Assembly (NCBI GenBank): GCA_905221095.1
Contig: CAJNBV010000001.1
Coordinates: 124,001-188,000, forward strand
Source: a bacterium
Lineage (GTDB): Bacteria > Bacillota > Bacilli > Lactobacillales > Streptococcaceae
Length of the DNA stretch: 64,000 bases
Direction: 5' to 3'
The notes under the pieces are model-generated. The model searched no databases. It was not told where the DNA came from and saw only the letters and a program-made list of their open reading frames with translations. Below are positions 1-7,522 of the stretch, piece by piece. A program made the position numbers and the translations under genes. The number at the start of each line of letters is the position of its first letter. Positions within the stretch are counted from its first letter, which is position 1.

Positions 1-461
1 ATACTCAATCACTTCCATCTACGTCTACACAAACTATTGTCGCTTCCTATACTCCAGCTTATACAAATAAAAAACCAGAAACTCCAAATCAGGCAACTAA
101 AACTAGTTGGAAACAAGAAAATGGCATCTGGTATTTCTATAAAGCAGACGGTTCTCTAGCTACTGGTTGGGTCAAAGATGGAGATACTTGGTATTATCTA
201 AAAGATGATGGCTCTATGGTAACTGGTTGGGTCAAAGATGGCAATGTTTGGTACTTCCTAAATAGTAACGGCTCTATGTCAACTGGTTGGGTAAAAGATG
301 GAGATACTTGGTACTATCTAGATCCATCAGGAGCTATGAAAGAAAATCAATGGTTTGAAGTTTCTGGCAAATGGTACTATGTTGATTCATCAGGTAAACT
401 TGCCGTTAATACAAGAGTTGAAGGCTATTTGGTCAATGAAAACGGTGAATGGGTTAGCTAA
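1..461 (+). CDS. C-terminal part of a choline-binding surface protein (5' end outside window)
   Basis: The frame is open from base 3 to the TAA at 459-461. It begins with a Thr/Ser/Pro/Lys-rich linker of about 35 residues. From base 108 there are five choline-binding modules of about 20 residues, each with the W..(D/E)G.WYYL...G.M.TGW pattern. The usual short tail closes the protein (GYLVNENGEW). Such modules bind phosphocholine on teichoic acids and hold the protein on the surface of mitis-group streptococci. The catalytic or adhesive part lies outside the window, so its function cannot be given. A sorting-signal remnant follows in the same frame. Confidence 0.9.
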   Translation, partial: TQSLPSTSTQTIVASYTPAYTNKKPETPNQATKTSWKQENGIWYFYKADGSLATGWVKDGDTWYYLKDDGSMVTGWVKDGNVWYFLNSNGSMSTGWVKDGDTWYYLDPSGAMKENQWFEVSGKWYYVDSSGKLAVNTRVEGYLVNENGEWVS

Positions 462-488
462 AATTGCTACTATATAACCTTTGCATAG

Positions 489-611
489 CTAGATATAACT
501 AATCCAAATACAGGAACCAAAAATGATCACAAACTCCTGTTTGCAGGAATTGGCATCCTTGTCCTTCTAGGTCTCGGATTCTTACTGAAAAACAAAAAAG
601 AACTAAACTAG
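489..611 (+). pseudogene. Vestigial LPXTG-type cell-wall sorting signal
   Basis: In the same frame as the choline-binding protein, but after its TAA and a further in-frame TAG at 486-488, the sequence reads NPNTG, a charged segment, about 17 hydrophobic residues (LLFAGIGILVLLGLGFLL) and the basic tail KNKK, ending with TAG at 609-611. This is the full layout of a sortase signal, with NPNTG where LPNTG would be expected. No start codon or ribosome site serves it. It looks like the old 3' end of a wall-anchored gene whose anchor was replaced by choline-binding repeats. In pneumococci the wall-anchored pullulanase gene sits near this place, which makes it a candidate parent (inference). Confidence 0.75.
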
Positions 612-624
612 CCCTCCTATAGAA

Positions 625-662
625 CAATCCCCCAAGCCTTGACGCTCGGGGGATTGATTTTT
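625..662 (+). terminator. Rho-independent terminator after the surface-protein gene
   Basis: A 9-bp perfect stem, CAATCCCCC (625-633) with GGGGGATTG (648-656), is followed on the plus strand by ATTTTT. The stem could also serve the minus-strand transporter operon ending at 682, although its U-tract on that side is poor. Confidence 0.8.
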
Positions 663-681
663 GACCTGATAAGCCTATCTA

Positions 682-1446
682 TCAAATCATATATTCTACA
701 CTATAGGTCGCATCCGAAAGTATTCGTGCTAAAAATTGCTTGGTTCGTTCTTCCTGTGGACGACTAAAGAAATCATGGGCATTATTTTCTTCAACAATTT
801 TCCCGCCATCCATAAAAATGACATGATTAGCTACATCTCTAGCAAATCCCATCTCATGAGTCACTACTACCATAGTAACTCCTTCTTTAGCTAGCTGTTT
901 TAAAACATCCAAAACATCTCCTACTAACTCTGGATCCAAGGCCGATGTTGGCTCATCTAATAAAATGACCTCTGGTTTCACAGCGATAGCACGCGCAATG
1001 CCGATTCGTTGTTGCTGGCCTCCAGAAAGCTGAGAGGGATAGTAATCTTTATAAGCTAGTAAACCAACTTTTTCTAAGGCAGCTTCCGCACGTTTGATTG
1101 CTTCTTCCTTAGGAATTTTCCGAGCAACTACCAAGCCTTCCAAAATATTTTCCAAGGCTGTTTTATTGGCAAATAAATTATAGTGTTGGAAAACGAAGGC
1201 GGTCTTCTGGCGAATTTCTAAAATATCTTTTTTAGTCAGTTTGCCAAGATCGTAGTCTTTGTCAGCAAGTTTCAAAGAACCACTATCGGCTTTTTCCAAA
1301 TGATTGAGACATCTGAGAAAAGTCGTTTTACCTGATCCAGATGGCCCCAAGATTACAACCACATCCCCTTGGTTGACCTTGAGATTAACATCTTCTAGGA
1401 CTTGTCTATCTCCAAATTTTTTTGCAACATGTTCTACTTGTAACAT
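682..1446 (-). CDS. Polar amino-acid ABC transporter, ATP-binding protein
   Basis: This 254-residue protein is the ATPase of a polar amino-acid uptake system. Walker [10 protein letters not shown] lies at residues 34-42, the Q-loop at FVFQHYN (84-90), the signature LSGGQQQR at 140-147 and Walker B VILLDEP at 160-166. The closest named relatives by pattern are GlnQ, TcyC and TcyN. It is the last gene of an operon with two permeases (9 nt upstream) and a binding protein. Substrate cannot be read from an ATPase; a sulfur amino acid or related compound is an inference from the Tcy-like layout. Confidence 0.9.
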   Translation of the reverse strand: MLQVEHVAKKFGDRQVLEDVNLKVNQGDVVVILGPSGSGKTTFLRCLNHLEKADSGSLKLADKDYDLGKLTKKDILEIRQKTAFVFQHYNLFANKTALENILEGLVVARKIPKEEAIKRAEAALEKVGLLAYKDYYPSQLSGGQQQRIGIARAIAVKPEVILLDEPTSALDPELVGDVLDVLKQLAKEGVTMVVVTHEMGFARDVANHVIFMDGGKIVEENNAHDFFSRPQEERTKQFLARILSDATYSVEYMI

Positions 1447-1455
1447 TGTCTCCTC

Positions 1456-2178
1456 CTATGCTAAACCTGTACGGGGCGCTACTTGTCCCTTTTCTCTTCG
1501 AATATAGCGTTTCTCTAGAATTGAAAAGCCCCATTGAATCAATCCGCAAATAAAAATGTACTGTAAAAAGATCACAAAATAGGATTCAAAATACTGATAA
1601 CCATAAGACGCTTCAACACGGGCAATGGCTGTAATATCCTTAATGGTCATCACAAAGACCAAAGAGGTTCCTTTTACAATATTGATAACTAGATTAGCCA
1701 GATTGGGTAGGGCTGACCGCAAGGCCTGTGGAAAAACAATCCTCACATAAGCCTGACTAGTAGTTAAACCAATCGCTTGTGCAGCTTCTAATTGTCCCTT
1801 ATCCACAGTCAAAATAGCCGAACGTAAGATTTCTGATAAACTACCTGTCGTCATCAAACTATAGATAATAAAAGCATAATAGATAGGATTGAGTTTAAAG
1901 ATGTCAACATCACTTCCTATGCTTTTAAGAAATTGATTGAGCAAACTCGGAAACAAACTATAAAAGAAAAGAATCAGCAAAATCGGAGGTGTCGCTCTTA
2001 TAAAAGCTAGATACACGAGGGAGAAGGTTCGAACACCTTTGACTTTATATATTTGTCCCAGAGCTAAAAACAAGGCTGGTGCAAAACTTAAGACCATGGC
2101 TACAATCATGATGATCAAGGTGGTTGGCACCCCTTTTAAGGTCTCTAAAAAGGTTTTTACAATATAGTCCAAATCCAT
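1456..2178 (-). CDS. Polar amino-acid ABC transporter, permease (second)
   Basis: This 240-residue membrane protein is a His/Glu/Gln/Arg-type permease. It has about five hydrophobic segments and the EAA loop EAAQAIGLT in the C-terminal half, which docks on the ATPase. It starts 3 nt after the stop of the other permease, so the two are probably translated together and form a heterodimer, as in TcyL/TcyM-like systems. A GGGAGATAGGAT sequence precedes its ATG. Confidence 0.88.
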   Translation of the reverse strand: MDLDYIVKTFLETLKGVPTTLIIMIVAMVLSFAPALFLALGQIYKVKGVRTFSLVYLAFIRATPPILLILFFYSLFPSLLNQFLKSIGSDVDIFKLNPIYYAFIIYSLMTTGSLSEILRSAILTVDKGQLEAAQAIGLTTSQAYVRIVFPQALRSALPNLANLVINIVKGTSLVFVMTIKDITAIARVEASYGYQYFESYFVIFLQYIFICGLIQWGFSILEKRYIRREKGQVAPRTGLA

Positions 2179-2181
2179 ATC

Positions 2182-2874
2182 CTATCTCCCTTTCGTTTCC
2201 AAAGATTTTTCTAACAGGCTACTCAAGAAGGAAACCGCTAAGGCCACACCCCAATAAAGAATGGCAACCGCTGTATAGGTTTCAAGAGAGTAATTTCCTA
2301 AATTGCGACTGATTAAGAGATTCCCAGCCCCCATGACATCCACAAAACCAATCGTATAAGCTAAAGCAGCGTCTCGCATCAAATTTAGAATAGCAGTCGT
2401 CACATTTGGAAGAGCCACTTGAAAAGCCTGAGGAAAAATGATTCTCCAAAATGTCTGACTAGGTGTCAGACCAATACTGACTCCTGCTTCCATCTGACCT
2501 TTTGGAATTGCCTGATAGGACGCCTTAAATACTTCTGCAATGATAGCTGCAAATAGCAAGACCATGGTGAATAAGACGAAGACCGTTTTAGACCAGTTGT
2601 TGATATCTAAATTTAGCCACCATTTTAAAAATTCAGGTAAACCATAAAATACCAAAAACAGTAAAACAATGGGGGGAGTACAGCGAAGAGTGAAAATATA
2701 GCCCTTAGAAAGACCTGCAAAAGTCTTGTCTTCTCCCACTTGAGCCCAAGCCAGTAAGCCACCGAAAAGGGAACCGAGGATTGTAGTAAAAAAGAGAATG
2801 GACAAGGTCATAGGAAGAGCCTGCCATAAGGTCGGTAAAAATTGGAACACTCTTGAAAAATCATATGAAACCAT
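2182..2874 (-). CDS. Polar amino-acid ABC transporter, permease (first)
   Basis: This 230-residue permease is of the same family as the next gene. It has hydrophobic segments from about residue 16 on and the EAA-type loop EAGVSIGLTPSQ, followed by FPQAFQVALPN. Two different permeases next to each other imply a heterodimeric channel. It lies 33 nt downstream of the binding-protein gene. Confidence 0.88.
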   Translation of the reverse strand: MVSYDFSRVFQFLPTLWQALPMTLSILFFTTILGSLFGGLLAWAQVGEDKTFAGLSKGYIFTLRCTPPIVLLFLVFYGLPEFLKWWLNLDINNWSKTVFVLFTMVLLFAAIIAEVFKASYQAIPKGQMEAGVSIGLTPSQTFWRIIFPQAFQVALPNVTTAILNLMRDAALAYTIGFVDVMGAGNLLISRNLGNYSLETYTAVAILYWGVALAVSFLSSLLEKSLETKGR

Positions 2875-2907
2875 GTAAACCTCTTTCTAACATGCCTGAT
2901 TGCTCAT

Positions 2908-3786
2908 CTAATCTTTATCAACATAACTAAAGACATCTTCTTTAAAGTATTTTTGAGAAAGTTTAGCTAGAGTACCATCTTCTTTTAATTCTTTAATAGC
3001 CTTTTCATACTCTTTCGCAAACTTCTCTCCCTTTTCATCACGGTGAATCAAGGGATAGGTTGGGATTCCTTTATAAGGGAACCAACTAAGTTTGTCTGCA
3101 TATTGGTGGTAAGAACCATCCTCTGCTGTTACTGCTTTTTCAAAAGACAGCTTGATGTCAAAGAAAGCATCATAACGTCCTTCTAAAACCCAAGCATAAG
3201 CATCTGCCACTTTGAAGGATTCAGCAGCCGTCAACTCAATCGGTGTATCCTTGTGTTTCTCATTATAACTATTGATAACATTCCACTGGGCATTCTGAGG
3301 AGAGATGGGCACTAATTTTCCTTTGTTTTTAGCGAAATCATCAATATTCTTATATTTGGCTTCATCTTCTTTTCTAACAGTAAAACCAATAATGCTGGCT
3401 CCTACTGGCTCAGATGGAATAATGAATTTCTTAGCCCGTTCATCTGTATACCAAGCACCTTTTGTCCCAATATCGTACTTGCCAGACTCAAGTCCAATCA
3501 AGAGATCATCATCACTAGTTCCAGTATACTCAAATTTATAATCCGCTAATTTCTCATCAACTGCCTTTAAAACTGCGACTTCATAACCATCTGATTCCCC
3601 TTTTTCGTCAATAAAATCATAAGGGACATAGTTTTGGGTATGGGCAACCTTTAAAGTTGTTACTTGTCCAGATGAAGCTGCATCCGCACCTTTAGCAGAG
3701 GCTCCTGCTAAAGTTCTACCAATAATTGTTGCTCCAAGCACTGCCGCAACCGCAACTCCACCAATAATCCATGTTTTCTTACTCAT
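2908..3786 (-). CDS. Amino-acid ABC transporter substrate-binding protein, membrane-tethered
   Basis: This 292-residue protein is a family-3 bacterial extracellular solute-binding protein. Residues 7-28 are one hydrophobic segment after SKKTW and there is no lipobox cysteine, so it is either cleaved or, more likely, held by an uncleaved N-terminal helix; many Gram-positive binding proteins are lipoproteins instead. The domain starts near TLKVAHTQNYVPYDF, with the typical SDGYEVAVLKAV helix and GKYDIG turn. It lies 11 nt after the UroD-like gene, so it is in the same operon. The ligand is unknown; the neighbouring methyltransferase-like genes suggest a methylated or sulfur amino acid (inference). 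Confidence 0.88.
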   Translation of the reverse strand: MSKKTWIIGGVAVAAVLGATIIGRTLAGASAKGADAASSGQVTTLKVAHTQNYVPYDFIDEKGESDGYEVAVLKAVDEKLADYKFEYTGTSDDDLLIGLESGKYDIGTKGAWYTDERAKKFIIPSEPVGASIIGFTVRKEDEAKYKNIDDFAKNKGKLVPISPQNAQWNVINSYNEKHKDTPIELTAAESFKVADAYAWVLEGRYDAFFDIKLSFEKAVTAEDGSYHQYADKLSWFPYKGIPTYPLIHRDEKGEKFAKEYEKAIKELKEDGTLAKLSQKYFKEDVFSYVDKD

Positions 3787-3797
3787 ATTCTTCTCCT

Positions 3798-4796
3798 TTA
3801 TTTAGCTACTGCTTCTCTCACCCACTGGATACGCTCCACTGCAATATCGCTCGGAATGGTACAATCTGCTCCAAGTATGAAGCCCTCTTTGCCTGTTTCT
3901 TCTATCAATCGTTTGGTTTCAGCTTGGATTTCTTCCTTACTGCCTCGATAGAGAAGACCCCCTTTTCCGTTTTCAAATCCTCCCAAAACAGTACGACCCT
4001 TGAAAATCTCACGACCTTCTTTTAGACTAATCCCTTCTGGACCAACTGCCCAGTTAAAAACATGAGCTGGATAGTCGGCAAAGATATGAATATCGTTTCG
4101 AGCTCCTTCATAGCCACAGATATGAAGGATATTTACCCCACCAACCGACTTAGCTGCATTTAAAACAGTCAGTTCACTCGGCGCAATAATCTCCTGATAG
4201 TCTTCAACAGGAACACGCGCATCCTGAATACTTTGCACACTGAGATAGATACCGTCTGCTCCTGCATCTCTAATAATAGCTTGACTCAAGCTAGCGATAT
4301 CTTGTGCAATTACATCGAGGATTTTTTTCAATTTCTGAGAATCTTGAACCAAGAAATCTGCAATGAGATCATCTCCACCAGATACTTCCCCAAGTAACCA
4401 TTTGAGGTAGGTCACAGGCGCAAAAATATTGTAAATAGCAACAATATCTTCTGTAAACTCCTGCTTAATTTTCTTCACTAACTCTACTTGCTCTCTAATC
4501 CACGGATGATCTTCTCCCAGAGGTTGAATCTCTGCCAACTCTTGGAGCGATTCCCCTTTGGCAATAACTGGATTTGGATAAGCAAAATAACCATCACTCA
4601 TCAACTTAATAAAGTCAGGATTTAGTTCATGGATAAATTGTTTGTGACCTTGTATATTCTTTTCAATAATCACAGGATTTGAAAATCCCTTTAACCATTC
4701 CTCTTCTGATGTAAAATGGTGCCAAAAACCAACAGGCACACGATCGACTGTTTCTCCTCTAAATGCTTTTAAAACCCATTCTCTTTTTTCTGACAT
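3798..4796 (-). CDS. UroD-fold protein with methyltransferase-type zinc site (copy 2)
   Basis: This 332-residue protein belongs to the uroporphyrinogen decarboxylase (URO-D/MtaA) superfamily. Streptococci do not make heme, and the arginine-bearing N-terminal motif of true decarboxylases is replaced by RVPVGFWHHF. Instead it has His225-x-Cys227 (ILHICGYEG) and Cys312 (LGADCTIP), the His-x-Cys...Cys zinc arrangement of MtaA/MtbA and MetE-type enzymes that activate a thiol to accept a methyl group. A methyl transfer role is therefore likely. GGAG precedes the ATG and lies in the last codons of the small gene upstream, which suggests translational coupling. No corrinoid protein gene is seen nearby. 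Confidence 0.8.
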   Translation of the reverse strand: MSEKREWVLKAFRGETVDRVPVGFWHHFTSEEEWLKGFSNPVIIEKNIQGHKQFIHELNPDFIKLMSDGYFAYPNPVIAKGESLQELAEIQPLGEDHPWIREQVELVKKIKQEFTEDIVAIYNIFAPVTYLKWLLGEVSGGDDLIADFLVQDSQKLKKILDVIAQDIASLSQAIIRDAGADGIYLSVQSIQDARVPVEDYQEIIAPSELTVLNAAKSVGGVNILHICGYEGARNDIHIFADYPAHVFNWAVGPEGISLKEGREIFKGRTVLGGFENGKGGLLYRGSKEEIQAETKRLIEETGKEGFILGADCTIPSDIAVERIQWVREAVAK

Positions 4797-4798
4797 CT

Positions 4799-5002
4799 TT
4801 ATTCTCCATTTCTTTCTTTTTCGACTAATAAAACACTGGCAATATCATTGGTTTGAATAAAGGGAAGACTTCCCTTCTGAAAATCCTGAATCCCATGGCA
4901 TCTTGGCCCTTCCTTACAAGCCAATCCCTTGGTAAGACTGATCGCAAGTAAGATGACAAAGCCTAGGGCCATCCCTGCCAATAGCCACTTTTTTCTTTTC
5001 AT
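4799..5002 (-). CDS. Small single-pass membrane protein of unknown function
   Basis: This 67-residue protein starts KRKKW, followed by one hydrophobic helix (about residues 7-24), then a short outer part with Cys29 and Cys35 and an acidic end. GGAGG five bases before the ATG makes it a real gene. Its stop codon lies 2 nt before the start of the next UroD-like gene. No family is recognised. The position between two UroD-like genes and upstream of a transporter suggests an accessory role there. The two cysteines could form a disulfide or bind metal; this is speculation. Confidence 0.65.
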   Translation of the reverse strand: MKRKKWLLAGMALGFVILLAISLTKGLACKEGPRCHGIQDFQKGSLPFIQTNDIASVLLVEKERNGE

Positions 5003-5011
5003 AAGGCCCTC

Positions 5012-6019
5012 CTATTCTAAAACAGCAGCCTGACGAATCCAGTCCAATCTTTCTAATTCAAAGTCATCTGGAACCGTGCAATCCGCTCCAAGAAGGACTC
5101 CTCTAGTCCCAGCTTCAGTCAACAAGCGTTTGGTTTCCTCTTGTAGTTCAGCCTTTGTACCTCCATAAAGCAGGCTCTGTTTCCCATTTTCAAAACCACC
5201 CAAGACCGCTTTGCCATGAAATAGCTCCTGACCTTGAGGCAAACTGACTGCTTCATGGTGGGTCGCCCAGTTGAAAACTTGGGCTGGATAATCTTTGAAA
5301 ATAGTTACATCGTTACTGGCACCTTGGAAACCACAGATATGCAGGATATTTATCCCATCTGCCCGATTAGCAGCTTCTAAAACCTTTATATTACTTGGCT
5401 CGATATAGGTCTGGTACAAGTCTGGTGTGATGCGCTCATCCTGAATTTCTTGCGTACTAAGGTAAATCCCATCTGCTCCACCATCCTGAATAATTGCTTT
5501 GGTTAGGATAGCGATATCCTCAGCTATCACATCTAAAATCTCCCTGAATAGCTCTGGATTTTCAAGAAAAAGATCTGCAACCTCCTTATCACCTCTAGAA
5601 GTTTCTGTACGAAACCAGCGTTTCAAGTAGGAAATTGGAGAAAAGATATTGTAAAACGATGCAATTTCCTCAGTGAAGGTCGCTCGAATGGCTTTTACCA
5701 CTTCTACTTGTTGCTGAATCCAAGGATGGTTTTCACCAATCGACTCAATAGAAGCCAACTCCTGAATACTTGCAACCGAAGGACTATAAATATTACTTGG
5801 ATAAATGAAAAAGCCGTCACTCATTATTTTGACAAAGTCAGGATGGATTCTTTCAACGTACTGCCGATGTCCCTCTACACTTTTTTGGAAGATACGTGGG
5901 TTATTTAAACCTTGCCCTTTTTCCTCCAGTGTTACAAAATGAAACCAAAAGCCAACAGGAACCCGTTCCACCTCTTCTCCTCGGATGGCTCTAAAAACTA
6001 GTTCTCTTTTACTTGTCAT
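5012..6019 (-). CDS. UroD-fold protein with methyltransferase-type zinc site (copy 1)
   Basis: This protein of 335 residues is a paralogue of the 3798-4796 product, with more than half of its residues shared by eye. The proposed start is the ATG at 6019, not the upstream GTG at 6058: GGAGAA lies 4 nt before it, and MTSKRELVF aligns with the MSEKREWVL start of the paralogue. Zinc ligands are predicted as His227, Cys229 and Cys314. The decarboxylase arginine motif is absent. It is the first gene of the operon, so its promoter should lie in the AT-rich 6020-6120 region. Two copies may act on different substrates or as a heterodimer (inference). Confidence 0.8.
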   Translation of the reverse strand: MTSKRELVFRAIRGEEVERVPVGFWFHFVTLEEKGQGLNNPRIFQKSVEGHRQYVERIHPDFVKIMSDGFFIYPSNIYSPSVASIQELASIESIGENHPWIQQQVEVVKAIRATFTEEIASFYNIFSPISYLKRWFRTETSRGDKEVADLFLENPELFREILDVIAEDIAILTKAIIQDGGADGIYLSTQEIQDERITPDLYQTYIEPSNIKVLEAANRADGINILHICGFQGASNDVTIFKDYPAQVFNWATHHEAVSLPQGQELFHGKAVLGGFENGKQSLLYGGTKAELQEETKRLLTEAGTRGVLLGADCTVPDDFELERLDWIRQAAVLE

Positions 6020-6120
6020 ACTTTTCTCCTTCCATTTGGATTGAAACCATCTTACCACTCCTTTTTGCCTTTTCCCAATATATATTGACTATCGACTTGA
6101 TTGGGATTGTTTATATCAAT

Positions 6121-6170
6121 AACGAAAAAAATCTCTGGAAAGCTTGATTTTACTAGCTTTTCAGAGATTC
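6121..6170 (-). terminator. Terminator of the LLM oxidoreductase gene
   Basis: AATCTCTGGAAAGCT (6130-6144) pairs with AGCTTTTCAGAGATT with one G-U pair. On the minus strand it is followed by TTTTTCG. It ends the transcript of the gene at 6241-7290 before the next operon's promoter. Confidence 0.75.
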
Positions 6171-6240
6171 TTTTCTGTTTATTACTTTTTTAAAAATAGT
6201 TGTTATATAGATTTTTTATCAGCCTGATTAGGATTTTTTA

Positions 6241-7290
6241 TTAAGCCTCTTTCATGGCAAAGTAAGCCCGGACTTTGGGTGCCACTTGCATTCCGAAAAG
6301 TTCAATAGCTCTCAGAACCTGATCATGTGGCATAGAACCAAGCGGTAAGTGCAACATAAAGCGATCCAAACCTAAATCCTCAATCATGCGAATCAATTTT
6401 TCTGCCACCTGATCTGGATTGCCCACAAACATAGCACCATTTGGCCCAACTTGCTCCAAATATTGTTCATAACGCAATTCCTGCCAATGAGGACGGTCTT
6501 TGGAAATAGCATCCACTACTTGCTTGGTCGGATGGAAATAATCTTTCACCGCCTGCTCGCCATCCTCAGCAATCCAGCCCCAAGAATGGGCTCCAACCTT
6601 TAGTTCATGGCTGGCATGGCCCGCTTCACTCCCAATCTCACGATAAGCCTGAATCAACTTTTTAAAATAACGAGGATTGCCACCAATAATAGCATAGACA
6701 ATCGGCAGCCCCGCCTGAGCAATCTTCACTGTTGATTCAACATGACCACCTGTCGCTATCCACAAGGGCAATTTGTCCTGAACGGGACGAGGATAGACTT
6801 CTTTACCAGAAATCGTTTGGGTCAATCGACCTTTCCAGTCTAGCTTGATCTTTTCATTGACTAATTGAAGCAAATCTAATTTCTCATCAAAAAGAGCTAC
6901 GTAGTCTTTCAAATCATAGCCAAACAGGGGAAATGATTCCGTAAAAGAGCCTCTTCCAGCCATAATCTCCGCTCGTCCATTTGACAAAGCATCGATAGTG
7001 GCATACTGTTGGAACAAACGAATGGGGTCCATGCTTGAGAGAATGCTGACTGCACTGGTCAAACGGATTTTCTTGCTATTGACTGCCCCAGCTGCCAGAA
7101 TAATCTCTGGGGCTGATACTGCAAAATCCTCTCGATGGTGCTCGCCAATCCCATATACGTCCAAACCAACCTTATCAGCCAGTTCAATCTCCGCCACCAA
7201 CTGACGAATACGTTCGGCATGACTATAAGTTTGCCCAGTTCCTTCAAGCTCCGTTGTTTCCCAAAATGTTGAAATTCCCAATTCTACCAT
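6241..7290 (-). CDS. LLM-class flavin-dependent oxidoreductase
   Basis: This 349-residue protein has the bacterial luciferase-like TIM barrel. The GIGEHHREDF segment, the SAVSILSSMDPIRLFQQYATIDALSNGR block and the C-terminal FVGNPDQVAEKL are typical. Such enzymes use FMN with a nicotinamide cofactor and often act as monooxygenases. The substrate cannot be predicted. GGGAG precedes the ATG. It seems to be a single-gene unit, with a BOX element upstream and a hairpin terminator downstream. Pneumococcal genomes have a gene of this family beside glmS. Confidence 0.88.
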   Translation of the reverse strand: MVELGISTFWETTELEGTGQTYSHAERIRQLVAEIELADKVGLDVYGIGEHHREDFAVSAPEIILAAGAVNSKKIRLTSAVSILSSMDPIRLFQQYATIDALSNGRAEIMAGRGSFTESFPLFGYDLKDYVALFDEKLDLLQLVNEKIKLDWKGRLTQTISGKEVYPRPVQDKLPLWIATGGHVESTVKIAQAGLPIVYAIIGGNPRYFKKLIQAYREIGSEAGHASHELKVGAHSWGWIAEDGEQAVKDYFHPTKQVVDAISKDRPHWQELRYEQYLEQVGPNGAMFVGNPDQVAEKLIRMIEDLGLDRFMLHLPLGSMPHDQVLRAIELFGMQVAPKVRAYFAMKEA

Positions 7291-7339
7291 TGTGATTCTC
7301 CCTGTCTATATCTGTCCTTCAATTTGAAAAATTATTCTA

Positions 7340-7454
7340 ATACTCAATGAAAATCAAAGAGCAAACTAGGAAACTAGCCGCAGGCTGCTCAAAACAGTGT
7401 TTTGAGGTTGCAGATGGAAGCTGACGTGGTTTGAAGAGACTTTCGAAGAGTATA
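7340..7454 (-). repeat. BOX element (boxA and boxC type, no boxB seen)
   Basis: The 115-bp element runs from ATACTCAATGAAAATCAAAG to CTTTCGAAGAGTATAA. The ends are imperfect inverted repeats, and the middle has the CTCAAAACAGTGTTTTGAGG palindrome and CTGACGTGGTTTGAAGAG known from pneumococcal BOX elements. Part of boxA is missing. It lies between glmS and the oxidoreductase gene and is probably transcribed into the latter's leader. Confidence 0.85.
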
Positions 7455-7493
7455 ACACGAATCTTGAGTACAAGCAACCCATTTGCTCATAAG

Positions 7494-7521
7494 AAAAAGC
7501 CTAGATAACTAGACTTTTTAG
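7494..7521 (-). terminator. glmS terminator
   Basis: Directly after the glmS stop, AAAAAGTCTAG pairs with CTAGGCTTTTT (minus strand) around a TTAT loop, and T residues follow. Confidence 0.85.
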
Positions 7522-7522
7522 C

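Noticed and set aside
3798..6019. Heme biosynthesis genes (true uroporphyrinogen decarboxylases)
   Set aside because: No other heme gene is present, the N-terminal arginine motif is missing, and a methyltransferase-type zinc site is present.
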